Source: Legionella cincinnatiensis (GTDB lineage: Bacteria; Pseudomonadota; Gammaproteobacteria; Legionellales; Legionellaceae). Taken from it: 64,000 nt of DNA. The notes beneath the pieces are model-generated. The model searched no databases. It worked only from the letters and a program-made list of their open reading frames with translations, and was not told the origin of the DNA. Where the stretch lies: the NCBI RefSeq assembly GCF_900452415.1, contig NZ_UGNX01000001.1, positions 1,240,001 to 1,304,000 of the forward strand, read 5' to 3'. Each line of letters begins with the position of its first letter. Within the stretch, counting starts at the first letter, position 1. Below are positions 26,807 to 35,266 of the stretch, one piece after another. The position numbers were made by a program, and so were the translations under genes.

Positions 26807-27034
26807 CGCGTAGCCTGGTTGCTTGCAACCAGGATTTATCAGAGGCGGCAAAGATTATCAGGCTTTTGTAATAATAAAGAGGCTATTTTATGTGGTGCAA
26901 GTTCACAAGGAAGACCAAAAACCTCAGGGTCAATTACAGATGAGACAAAACTCGGGGTGGTACGTATTTTTTTATGCTGGCATTAAGGATCGACAATCAG
27001 GTGAAATCCTGGTTGCAAGCAACCAGGCTACGCG
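26807..27034. repeat. Inverted pair of palindromic (REP-like) units inside the IS
   Basis: The 27-base segment at 26807-26833 recurs as an exact reverse complement at 27008-27034. Each unit itself contains a hairpin, cctggttgc/gcaaccagg. The left unit follows directly after the IS4-like remnant and the right unit marks the exact point where the ISL3 transposase loses similarity. The 174 bp between them carry no gene I can support. Either two separate REP insertions or one mobile unit with these ends could explain it. Confidence 0.75.
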
Positions 27035-27589
27035 TGCTGAACGCCCCTCAACCACATCAAATATTTTATGCTTGGCCAAGTCACAAAAGGTGGTCGCATA
27101 CCCCACCTTTCTATTGAACGAATGCTCATCAAGGCCTAATACTCGGGGACAGGAACGAGTCGCTATCTTTTTATAACGTAGCTCATAACCGTAATGATAC
27201 CAGCGCTCTACAGTCGATTTACCCAGCTTTAAATCACGAGCCAAATCCTTTTGACTCACTCCTTTGCTATGGTAGTGAAACACCTGTTTCCGTAAACTCT
27301 CACTCGCCCTTTGATACTTACCTATCCCCGGAAAACGCTGATTAAAATAGCGACCACAAGCAGGACAATAATACTTATGAGCCTTGATACACAAATAACT
27401 ACGACGCAATCCAATTGACTCATGGCGGATTCGCCTCATGAAACTATCCTTTTTACGTAGCTTCTTATTCCCACAATGAATGCATCGTACAACACATCGA
27501 TAAGTGACTTCGATATAAACCGGGTTCTCTCCACTTACTTTTTTAATAGAATATTCAGGCAAATTTAGGATACAATCTTTCTTAGGCAT
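27035..27589 (-). pseudogene. ISL3-family transposase, C-terminally truncated
   Basis: About 185 residues remain: the zinc-binding N-terminus (CIHCGNKKLRKKD, YYCPACGRYFNQRFPG), a helix-turn-helix (SQKDLARDLKLGKSTVERW) and the start of the catalytic domain, LGLDEHSFNRKV, with the first catalytic Asp. Coding similarity ends at IFDVVEGRS, where a palindromic unit begins, so the rest of the DDE domain (normally another 200 residues or more) is gone. A TTG 24 bases upstream is in frame, but the ATG at 27589 has AAGGAA. Confidence 0.85.
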
Positions 27590-28401
27590 TTTAATCTTCC
27601 TTTTGCCCGTCAAATCAAAGAGTTAGTCTAGACTAACTTGATTAAAATGCCCCTTTATTTGGGGTAGAGCCATTTGATTGTAAGTCTACGTTTTTTTTCT
27701 TCGGTTGACCAAATAGCCCATTGATTATTAATGTAATTTTGAAAGAGAGTTTCTATAGTATCGCGATCTTCATATTCAGATAAAAGAATTATATTCTGTT
27801 GTTTTTGTGAATTCTCAGTGAGGTTCTGTTTCAGCTTTATTTGATATATCTAACCATACGATTAATCGATCATCTTCCGGTATTGGTGGTGATGTTTCGG
27901 TTAATCTTTCAATTCGTAACCATACTTCATCTTGATCGTCTTCACTCGTGTCAAGTTGCACTCCTGGTAAAGTAATTAGATCATGCTCAAAACGTTGAAA
28001 TATTCCATGCTTGCTGACATCTTTGATTGGGTTAAGTTTTAAACGAGCAGATTGCTGGGCAAATTCAATAAGAGATAAAAAGCGTTCCTGTTCTATAGTT
28101 CTAGGAGTAGTTACTTGTTGAATAGACTCATCGACATCCGCATTGGAGTAATTTTGCATTAATGACCTCAAACCTTTAGCTCGTTTGTTTTATCTTGGAT
28201 GTGGATTAAACAACATCAAACCCATAGAAATTTTTGTCTCACAATTCCATATTCGGTATTTTTAAGAGTTATGTGTATTTTGATCTAAATTTGATCGAAT
28301 GCGCAATATTAAATCAATGATTCATTTAATACCATCTGTGCAAAAAGCATAAGTTGCTCTTTTGGATTGAAAATTATCCTATGTGTGAAAAAAATTATTC
28401 A

Positions 28402-29337
28402 TTAATTCCATATTGGATGATTTTGCCAATTATTTGGTATCCCCATTGAGCTTGCACTCCATTTATATTTCGCCAATATTGGAAGAATCAGCTCCTCATA
28501 GGATTTTGCCCATTGTTGAGTTTTATCAGAATGATTTAATAAGTATTTAAGGATAAGTAGAATAAAAAAAGAACGATCACTTCTTGGAGTAATTGGCGGA
28601 AGCCATGCTTGATCAAGCCCATCTAGTTTTGGCCTAATTGCAAGCTCTTTATTCCAAAGTCTACTGTGATGTGCGCATATATTTCGGACGTAAGTTAGAA
28701 AATGCAGAAAATTAGCCAATGTTTTGGGATGCAAATTATAATGAGTTTCAGCAATTACTCGTTTATCTTCATTTTTTAAGCCTTTATATAAAAATGAAAG
28801 TGAGCCAAAAGACGTAACTTCAGTTGCCATCCAAACGGGAAGGGTAGGGAAGCCTTCATATTTATCCATAAAATGTTCTATAAAGGGCTCTTTGGAGCGA
28901 ATGATTTCGCTTTGTATCTGTAAAAGCCAAGTTTTATGTTCAAACTTATTATGAAAATTTTCGCTCTTCTCAAGAGCAAATGCACCATAATGATGGGCCA
29001 GATGGTAGGTGATATGTGTTCTTATCGATATTTCGATGCGTTCTAAGGCATCCATAATAAGAAGTCTTAACTTTCTATCAAACTCGTATAGCTCGATAAT
29101 GTTTTCAAAGAAAATATTATCTTGAAACTGATTAAGGAGTTTTCCTTGTTTATCTCTTTTCTTGAAAGGTATCCAATACGCACTCAAACGGTAGTAACTA
29201 ATATTGGATAAAATTATTAAGGCTTCTTCTTCATTATTGACGATCAGTCCACGATCTTTTAATTGTATCAGTTGTTCCTGAAAACTAAGGGCGGGCTTGA
29301 GGTATTTTATTTTTGTTTTAGTGTTCATAGCGCACAT
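28402..29337 (-). CDS. Abi_2 (AbiD/AbiF-type) abortive-infection protein with HEPN motif
   Basis: This 311-aa protein matches Abi_2 throughout. LSFQEQLIQLKDRGL is the N-terminal helix, then ISYYRLSAYWIPF, ELYEFDRKLRLLIMDALERIE, and the C-terminal RNICAHHSRLWN. R218 and H223 form the RX4H motif of HEPN ribonucleases. AbiF-type proteins arrest growth or abort phage infection, and are described as kept in check by a neighbouring structured RNA. Such an RNA-like element ends 3 nt before the ATG here. There is no ribosome site for the ATG at 29337 or for 29328, so expression is probably limited. It lies beside an integrase and a toxin-antitoxin pair. Confidence 0.85.
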   Translation of the reverse strand: MCAMNTKTKIKYLKPALSFQEQLIQLKDRGLIVNNEEEALIILSNISYYRLSAYWIPFKKRDKQGKLLNQFQDNIFFENIIELYEFDRKLRLLIMDALERIEISIRTHITYHLAHHYGAFALEKSENFHNKFEHKTWLLQIQSEIIRSKEPFIEHFMDKYEGFPTLPVWMATEVTSFGSLSFLYKGLKNEDKRVIAETHYNLHPKTLANFLHFLTYVRNICAHHSRLWNKELAIRPKLDGLDQAWLPPITPRSDRSFFILLILKYLLNHSDKTQQWAKSYEELILPILAKYKWSASSMGIPNNWQNHPIWN

Positions 29338-29339
29338 AT

Positions 29340-29391
29340 AAAAAAACCGCCAAGGTTACGCAAGAGCCGAAGCTCTCTAGGCGTGGCGGTT
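29340..29391 (-). ncRNA. Structured RNA/terminator immediately upstream of the Abi_2 gene (abiF-RNA-like)
   Basis: Read on the minus strand, AACCGCC pairs with GGCGGTT (29385-29391 with 29345-29351), ACGC pairs with GCGT, and GAGC-TTCG-GCTC forms an inner stem with a UUCG tetraloop. A one-sided AACCTT bulge separates the stems. Seven T residues follow, so it would terminate transcripts. It lies between the integrase stop (29399) and the Abi start (29337). Either it is just the integrase terminator, or it is the 3' part of the structured RNA known upstream of abiF genes. The bulge and the position favour the second; the call is not certain. Confidence 0.6.
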
Positions 29392-29398
29392 ATGTTAT

Positions 29399-30301
29399 CT
29401 AAATTATACATTCTTGATCGCAGTTTTGTAAAGCGACTGTGACTTCAGAATTATATCCAATACATTCTTGAATGCATATTGCCCATTTCTCAAGAGCTTC
29501 TTTTCTCTGAGGTAGCATCTCATTCTTATTATAAGTAGCCATAATGCGAGGCATTTTATGACCGAGACATTTTTCTATAACAACGGGGTCAATATTCAAA
29601 CATTCTCCTAATTGAGTGGCGAAGGTACGCCTTAAATCATGTGCTGTCCACTCTGGGATGCCAACACGATCCTGGATACGTCTAATTGCTCGTGGTAAGG
29701 CACTTTCATCCAGTGGTTTTTCAGGATCTAGACCCATTAAAACAAAAGGGGAGTCACTGATGGATTTCAGTTCTGTAAGAATAGATTTTGTTAATTGATG
29801 TAAGTGAATTTTAACGGTGACAGCACCTTTATTATGTTCGGGAGGAACCGTCCAAATAGAATTGCTAAAATCAAAGTGATGCCACTGGGCAAGTCGGATT
29901 TCTGCAGTTCTAACACCAGTCAATATAATAATTTTGATGGCGCTTTTAGTTTGAATAGACATCTTATAGTCTTCACTATCTAAGAAATGCCAAATTTTTT
30001 GTATTTCATCGATGCTTAAGTAACGTTCTCGAGGTTTTTCAACGCCACCGATATCACGTGCACGGATATTGTTTGCAGGATTATGTTGTATTGCTCCACG
30101 GCTAACTGCGTAATTAAACGCTTGCTTTAATGTACTTAAAATACGATTGGCATGCACAGGCGCTCCACGCTGTACAATAGTGTCAAGTGCCATTGTAATA
30201 TCCATGGTTTGAATTGGATTTACTTCCATTGTTCCAAGCAGGGGATGATGTTTGCAGAGAAGGAGTTTAAAGAAATTAAAGATAGTTATACTAAATTTCA
30301 A
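29399..30301 (-). CDS. Tyrosine-type integrase, N-terminally truncated
   Basis: About 300 aa remain. The catalytic residues are complete: R131 in LTGVRTAEIRLAQW, H221 and R224 in HDLRRTFATQLG, H248 in CLGHKM and Y257 in IMATYNKNEM. It fits P4-type island integrases, which integrate next to tRNA genes. The usual 380-400 aa family length and the missing DUF4102 arm-binding domain show that 100 or more N-terminal residues are lost. The frame opens at a TTG; the first ATG is at 30229 inside the core-binding domain. Only 35 bp separate it from the GNAT toxin stop, so a deletion joined them. It is probably inactive. Confidence 0.8.
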   Translation of the reverse strand: MKFSITIFNFFKLLLCKHHPLLGTMEVNPIQTMDITMALDTIVQRGAPVHANRILSTLKQAFNYAVSRGAIQHNPANNIRARDIGGVEKPRERYLSIDEIQKIWHFLDSEDYKMSIQTKSAIKIIILTGVRTAEIRLAQWHHFDFSNSIWTVPPEHNKGAVTVKIHLHQLTKSILTELKSISDSPFVLMGLDPEKPLDESALPRAIRRIQDRVGIPEWTAHDLRRTFATQLGECLNIDPVVIEKCLGHKMPRIMATYNKNEMLPQRKEALEKWAICIQECIGYNSEVTVALQNCDQECII

Positions 30302-30336
30302 GTAAATTAAATAAAATTATCGAAGAAATACCATCA

Positions 30337-30861
30337 CTACGTTAATAATTTTTCTATCGTTTTCATTGGTAAATAAAGCTTACTTCCATTTGATAACATA
30401 GGTAAAAAGCCATATTTTTTATAAAAGTTTATGGCACTATCATTAATAGCATCAACAGCTACTGCGATAGAAGCAACTTCATTAGTATTTTGATAGGCTT
30501 TTTTTAATGCATCAATAAGTAAAACTTCACCCAAAGTTTGTTTTTGATAATTTAAATCCACGGCTAAACGACCAATTAGTGTCGCTGGTAATAAAGGGTA
30601 TTGAGGTAATTTAGATTTAAGTTTGTCAGGTAAATCTGCAAGTTCAATGGAGGTAGATGACAATGTGTAATAACCAGCAACCTGATTTGATTCTTTATCA
30701 TTTAAGATATAAGTTACTGAGATATGCCTATGATAATCTTGTGTTGCTTGCTTATGTAAATAATTATCAAGCAAATCTATCCCACATGAAAATTTTTCCT
30801 TTTGATGTATTTTATCAAGCCTACTAATTGAATATTTTTTATTATTAAAAAATTTGAGCAT
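30337..30861 (-). CDS. GNAT acetyltransferase toxin, TacT-like
   Basis: This 174-aa protein has the GNAT fold with the TacT family pattern: FSCGIDLLDNYLHKQATQD, the SNQVAGYYTLSS strand, LIGRLAVDLNYQKQTLGEVLL as the acetyl-CoA loop, and AINFYKKYGFLPM near the end. TacT toxins acetylate charged aminoacyl-tRNAs and stop translation. It follows the DUF1778 antitoxin with a TAATG overlap, which implies coupled translation and is the usual order for this module. Length and motifs look intact. Confidence 0.88.
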   Translation of the reverse strand: MLKFFNNKKYSISRLDKIHQKEKFSCGIDLLDNYLHKQATQDYHRHISVTYILNDKESNQVAGYYTLSSTSIELADLPDKLKSKLPQYPLLPATLIGRLAVDLNYQKQTLGEVLLIDALKKAYQNTNEVASIAVAVDAINDSAINFYKKYGFLPMLSNGSKLYLPMKTIEKLLT

Positions 30862-31166
30862 TATTCCTCATCTACAATAAAGGAGTTATAACGTTTGACT
30901 GCTTTATTTAGCGCAACATTGGGCTCAGGTGGATTAAGTAGTGAATTAACAAAATTCTTTGACTCTCTCGCAGTTAATGTAATGATTTCATGTTCACGAA
31001 TTATTTTTTTTGCTTCTTCTTGAAGTGAGTTTATAACAAAATCAGTTAATGAACGTCCAAGCAAATCAGCCGCATGTTGAATTAATTCTTTTTGTTCACG
31101 GCTAAGTCGAGCTTCAAGACGCTCTGCTTTTTCAGATGTATAAGTAGGCCGAGATGATAATTGCAT
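30861..31166 (-). CDS. DUF1778 ribbon-helix-helix antitoxin, TacA-like
   Basis: This is a 101-aa protein. The N-terminus, SEKAERLEARLSREQKELI, followed by AADLLGRSLTDFVINS, is the DUF1778 RHH DNA-binding domain. The C-terminal NFVNSLLNPPEPN part would wrap the toxin. The frame continues upstream to 31226 with another ATG at 31208, but the ATG at 31166 begins at the conserved region. A palindrome (31170-31197) that looks like the module's operator lies just upstream of this start. Confidence 0.85.
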   Translation of the reverse strand: MQLSSRPTYTSEKAERLEARLSREQKELIQHAADLLGRSLTDFVINSLQEEAKKIIREHEIITLTARESKNFVNSLLNPPEPNVALNKAVKRYNSFIVDEE

Positions 31167-31169
31167 AGC

Positions 31170-31197
31170 TAACTTTAGGTTAATATACTTAAAGTTA
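31170..31197. promoter_or_regulatory. Putative autoregulatory operator of the TacA/TacT-like module
   Basis: taacttta (31170-31177) and taaagtta (31190-31197) are perfect inverted half-sites with a 12-bp centre. They lie 4 bp upstream of the chosen antitoxin start. RHH antitoxins repress their own operon from such sites. If the ATG at 31208 is used instead, this DNA would be coding. Confidence 0.45.
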
Positions 31198-31417
31198 TTA
31201 TACGTCATGATGCCGTATAAATACAAGTATTAATAATGGCCTAATGGGTTATTTATTTATCAATCAATATTTGTTATTTAATTCTATTGTCCCTTAGTAT
31301 AGATAATTTATTATAACTATCATGAAAAAATTATAATAAGTATATTTTAACATAAGATTATTTAGTTCCAAGTACGACAGTACCTTTATAATGGTTTCAC
31401 AGGAATATTGCACCTTA

Positions 31418-31540
31418 TATTATTTCAAGATGTCTATAATTAGCGAACTCCACGCCTTGATCGAAGGTTATAGACTTAAACATTTGTTGAGGTAAGTTGC
31501 AAACCTAGCCCTTATTTTCTCCATAACACCTTGAGCATTT
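31418..31540 (-). pseudogene. IS30-family transposase remnant
   Basis: On the minus strand two frames show pieces of an IS30 transposase: NAQGVMEKIRARFATYLNKC, then after a frameshift MFKSITFDQGVEFANYRHLE. The SITFDQGVEFA stretch matches the second catalytic Asp block of IS30. Only about 40 codons survive and both ends are lost. It lies in the otherwise gene-free stretch 31198-31548 and marks the far side of the island. Confidence 0.7.
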
Positions 31541-31548
31541 TTTTTAGT

Positions 31549-34500
31549 TCACAGTCTAGGTGTGGTGTTTCGCTCTGCGTACTTTAGTGCCTGTTCGTAA
31601 CATTGCCTTGCTTCCTTGCAGTGGGAGAGGATGAATTTTGAATCATGTTTTGGCAAGATTTGCTTTGCTTCAAGTAAAAGTAGAACGTATTGCTCTATGG
31701 AAAGACTGATCACAGGATGAGAATACATCTTGGCGACAACGGGATCCTTTGAAGATTTTCGGTCTGTATCAATCAGATCTTCAGGGCTAATATTTAAGCC
31801 CGATAAGGCAACAAAATTCTTGGCATCATCAAGATTATCAAAAAATACATGCACCTTTCGATTGGAGTCGTGACCATGAATGATAACGGATGGATTCTTA
31901 TCCACATCCTTTGGTTTTACACTGGTTAGTTTGGTTGTCAAATCAGGAGATATGCTCTCATCTACACAAATAGCTTTTAACGAATCACAGATTTTGAATA
32001 CAAGTTCCATGGTTTTGGGTAGTTTCAACAACTTAGAGTGACTCTGTGTTAAAAGATAATCATCAATCGCATCTAAAGCAGGTTGTATGACCGCCAAGTT
32101 TTGATCATTGATGTATGACGTCAAGACATCTTGTAATCCTTCCAACCTTAATGTATTAATTGTGAATTGATTTGCACTAAGTTGGATGAAATTAGACATG
32201 GGTAATGCTTTAAAATAATTCAATTTAAATTGAATTTCATTCAGCACTTGAGTTTTAATGGCATCCATTTCCTCATGAAGCTTTTGATAGATTTCAGGAG
32301 GTAGAGGCACGTTATGCACACGCAATACAAGATTCAATAAGTTAAACAGATGCGTTTTGTGGGGTAACTTATCCGAAGCGCTACTGTCAACAATTCCTTT
32401 AAGGCACACGACCACCTTGATATATTGCTCACATAGTAGGTTTCGAAATTGCGGTTTACTTAGAACATGGACAACTTTTTCTAATAAATCAGCAAATGAA
32501 TCCTGAGCGCTATATTCTAAATCGGAGATAGGGAGGGACTCAATAAGGTCTAACAACGCTGCTTTGTCTTTATGTGGATAATCTACCATAGCTGCTAGCA
32601 AATTAAGCTTTGATTCACCTTCCATGCCAGCTGCAAATCGATCGTAGTAAAATTTAGGTTCAGTTGTGTTTGAGATCCTGGTACCTACGGTATGAGGAAA
32701 TCCAAAACTGGCTCTATTTAAAAAAAAGTTATAAGCTGAGGATTTTGGTGATGGTTCGTCTGGTGCTGCAGAGCTTGGTGCAGGAAATCTACGGAAATAA
32801 AAAGGAGAATCTTTTAATTCATTCATGGCATATCTGTCCGGTTGAGACCGAAAAAAGTCGCGAAGGATTTGACCACCTTTAAAACTGATGAGCATGGCTT
32901 GCCTGAGTGGTTGATAAGCATGTTTTGCAATGTGAGAGACCAACTGCCTGTCAAAATAATGACTTTGATGAGAAGAACTTGAAATCATCTCATTGTATTT
33001 TGAAAAAACATGTGGATTATTGATGGCCCATACCATGCCTGCCTGGACCTTGTCTGCACCTAGCATGCCATACTTTTGCAGACTATGTGCGAAGACTAAA
33101 TTGAGTAAGCCATCTTTAATTCTATTCTGATTTTTAACCAATATATCGGTCACTTTTTGACCGCCAATATCGACTAAGGTTGAATCAAGAATCAAGGTGA
33201 CAGGCCTGTTATTTTTTCTTTTTGAAAAAAGTTCATCAATAAAACGATTCACATCAACAGAGTATATGTTTTCTTCACTTAGCGAAAGAGAAGCCCCTAT
33301 GTTCATCACATACACATCTGCATCTGGATTATTAATACCTTGCATCCGATACGCACATTTTTCGGCTTTAAAAAATTCCAGTACTTTAGCAGCTTCATAA
33401 TAGATGTTGTCCAAAAAAACCACTGCAGGGTTACTTAAGCCAGTAGAATTTTTTGCTGCTAATAAAGCCTCAAAGATGGCCCGCATGCCCGAATTATATA
33501 ATCCAAATTGATAGTCCATATCTTTTTGCAAAAGTTCCGGAGAATGGCAGGTTTTCATGTTATCTCGCATAATCGATGCAAAATCATCCATACCATAAGG
33601 TTCCACAATGGCGAGGATAAAGATCATTTCTTCCATTAACCATTCAAACGTATTGACCCATCGGCGATGATCTTTGTAATACAACGTGGCAAACGTCATG
33701 TACTCGAAAATAAATGTATAACCGTGTTTCAATATTTCAAGCCTGTGGAGAGGCACAGGGTTATTTTTGATGTAATCCTTCAATGCCTCTAGCATGCTGG
33801 TGATGGCATTGACATGAACCGTTAAATATGGCAACTCGGGATTGTTTATCAAACCCAGCTGTTCGTATTTTTGATAAACTGCGGAATTTATCAGATCTTC
33901 CAATGAGTTGAACTCTGGTAGTTGCTCTTTCCTGTATAAACTATCTCCATGCCGATCGACAACCGGCTGTAGGCTGTAATAATCATCGGAGAGTTTATTG
34001 ATCCGATGATACATTTTTTGCATAGTCGGTAGTAATCCAAGTGTTTGGATCGTTACAAGCATTTCTGAGGCTTCAACTTCAGTTTCAAAAACCAGGATAA
34101 AATGATCTCTGGCAGTAAACTCAGATCTCCCACCCTCTTCATGAATACTCACCCTTTTTACGTTGGAATTAAGTGCTAACTCAGGAAAGTCGATCAAATC
34201 AATATCAATGGGTACACATTTCTGAATAATTAATTCCTGACCATATCTGCTTTTATATTCCAGTTTAAATGTTTCTATATAATCTTCGAACAATCGACTT
34301 TTATTGGGCTCCAGATCGCTTCTAAAATATAAGTAACCTTCTTTATCAATATTAATACCATATTGATTTTCACGGTCCACATATAATTGAGCCATCATAG
34401 AGTGGTCCTTCCTCGCTATATTTTTACCCCAATTTCTATGATAGGTCATGAGAGATGCCATTAGATCCTGATCAGACATACACCCATCGATTTTGCAGAT

Positions 34501-35040
34501 TTCATAAGACAACTCACTGAATCGTTGATCATGTAAGTTATACCTTTCTTCTATTGAACGCCACGCCTCCATCCCATCAGTATTATTTCTCCAGTATTTC
34601 TTAAGCCTCCTGTAGGAGGTGAGCTGTAATAGTTTATTTTGTATAAGTGCTGAAGATGAATTGTATGTCTTATAGAATTTATCTTGCTTACTCCAAAACT
34701 CCGGTTTATTTAGATCCTTTAAATTCATGTATTCAAGGGGCACTTCATTTTTTGTATCAGGGTCTTCTTTCGGATGTACTATGAGAGAAATACCTTTAAT
34801 CATCGTTAGCCTGGGCGTATAAACGCGAATGTATTGATTCTTAATTTGATATTGAGGTAATTGTTCCAATTTTTCAGTGACAACTTGGTATAAATCAATG
34901 TTTTCACCCTCAACAGTGATGACCAAATCGCCTGCGCTGTTTCGATTCGCAGTGAAAGTCTCATATTCTTTTGGGTTTTGTGCAATATTTTCCCTCACAG
35001 GGTTTGTCTTCCCGGATAAGTCAACAACGATGATATGCAT
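31549..35040 (-). CDS. Giant protein with fold-type-I PLP-enzyme-like core, effector candidate
   Basis: This is a 1163-aa soluble protein. Residues about 510-680 carry the order of motifs of Cys/Met-metabolism PLP enzymes: YNSGMRAIFEALLAA (phosphate-binding SGM, 517-519), VVFLDNIYYEA, LILDSTLVD with Asp619 where the pyridine-binding Asp sits, and VFAHSLQKYG with Lys656 as candidate Schiff-base lysine, then KVQAGMVWA. Spacing between Asp and Lys (37) is wider than usual (about 25). The N-terminal 500 and C-terminal 480 residues are not recognised. Family members are normally about 400 aa. The base composition looks slightly GC-richer than its neighbours. A Dot/Icm role is inferred only. Confidence 0.55.
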   Translation of the reverse strand: MHIIVVDLSGKTNPVRENIAQNPKEYETFTANRNSAGDLVITVEGENIDLYQVVTEKLEQLPQYQIKNQYIRVYTPRLTMIKGISLIVHPKEDPDTKNEVPLEYMNLKDLNKPEFWSKQDKFYKTYNSSSALIQNKLLQLTSYRRLKKYWRNNTDGMEAWRSIEERYNLHDQRFSELSYEICKIDGCMSDQDLMASLMTYHRNWGKNIARKDHSMMAQLYVDRENQYGINIDKEGYLYFRSDLEPNKSRLFEDYIETFKLEYKSRYGQELIIQKCVPIDIDLIDFPELALNSNVKRVSIHEEGGRSEFTARDHFILVFETEVEASEMLVTIQTLGLLPTMQKMYHRINKLSDDYYSLQPVVDRHGDSLYRKEQLPEFNSLEDLINSAVYQKYEQLGLINNPELPYLTVHVNAITSMLEALKDYIKNNPVPLHRLEILKHGYTFIFEYMTFATLYYKDHRRWVNTFEWLMEEMIFILAIVEPYGMDDFASIMRDNMKTCHSPELLQKDMDYQFGLYNSGMRAIFEALLAAKNSTGLSNPAVVFLDNIYYEAAKVLEFFKAEKCAYRMQGINNPDADVYVMNIGASLSLSEENIYSVDVNRFIDELFSKRKNNRPVTLILDSTLVDIGGQKVTDILVKNQNRIKDGLLNLVFAHSLQKYGMLGADKVQAGMVWAINNPHVFSKYNEMISSSSHQSHYFDRQLVSHIAKHAYQPLRQAMLISFKGGQILRDFFRSQPDRYAMNELKDSPFYFRRFPAPSSAAPDEPSPKSSAYNFFLNRASFGFPHTVGTRISNTTEPKFYYDRFAAGMEGESKLNLLAAMVDYPHKDKAALLDLIESLPISDLEYSAQDSFADLLEKVVHVLSKPQFRNLLCEQYIKVVVCLKGIVDSSASDKLPHKTHLFNLLNLVLRVHNVPLPPEIYQKLHEEMDAIKTQVLNEIQFKLNYFKALPMSNFIQLSANQFTINTLRLEGLQDVLTSYINDQNLAVIQPALDAIDDYLLTQSHSKLLKLPKTMELVFKICDSLKAICVDESISPDLTTKLTSVKPKDVDKNPSVIIHGHDSNRKVHVFFDNLDDAKNFVALSGLNISPEDLIDTDRKSSKDPVVAKMYSHPVISLSIEQYVLLLLEAKQILPKHDSKFILSHCKEARQCYEQALKYAERNTTPRL

Positions 35041-35266
35041 ACTCTGATCTAATATTTAACTTTTAACTTTAATATTAGTATATGTGTATTTTTTGTGCTA
35101 ATTGAGGGCGGTTTTTTGCCAGACCATCGGTCGGGGCCTGGCCTGAAATAGCTTCAGTTATTTTGATAGTAATAATTAATGCCATGTTCGATTTTTCGAT
35201 CAGTAAAGATAAATAAAATTTAAGTAGTATGGGAAAGGAACTATGGTTTTTATTAATAAGTTCCTT

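Larger units (their letters stand above)
26656..27671. mobile_element. ISL3-type insertion sequence, decayed
   Basis: Both ends are visible. The left end reads GGCTCATCCCCA from 26656 and the right end, on the other strand from 27671, reads GGCTCTACCCCA, giving imperfect terminal inverted repeats. The 8-bp direct repeats ATTTGATT flank it at 26648-26655 and 27672-27679, as expected for ISL3 transposition. The element is only 1016 bp because most of the transposase gene is replaced by a palindrome-flanked segment and other debris. A short + strand stretch near 26742-26800 (TAWSEAIFGSVDL) weakly recalls the N-terminus of IS4/Tn5-type transposases. Confidence 0.8.
26526..28159 (-). pseudogene. 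N-terminal remnant of a large helicase-like (defence-type) gene, split by an IS
   Basis: The first part (27672-28159) encodes a helical domain, FLSLIEFAQQSARLKLNP, then DEVWLRIERLTETSPP. It stops at TGA 27815-27817, but the adjacent frame continues with NNQWAIWSTEEKKRRLTIK. Removing the IS and one copy of its 8-bp duplication joins this to 26526-26655 in frame: LTIK + LYSELFTLKQQLEGAI, then TQIELVWGIGLGIWKRGD. I recall this N-terminus from very large superfamily 1 helicase/AAA proteins of defence islands, but cannot name the family with certainty. The coding sense ends at a TGA 10 bp from tRNA-Lys. Lesions: one frameshift, one IS, and loss of everything after about residue 220. GAGG precedes the ATG at 28159. 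Confidence 0.75.

Noticed and set aside
26711-27176. Two rightward frames across the ISL3 element
   Set aside because: They run through palindromic units and on into the antisense of the transposase; only a short IS4-like patch near 26742-26800 makes sense.
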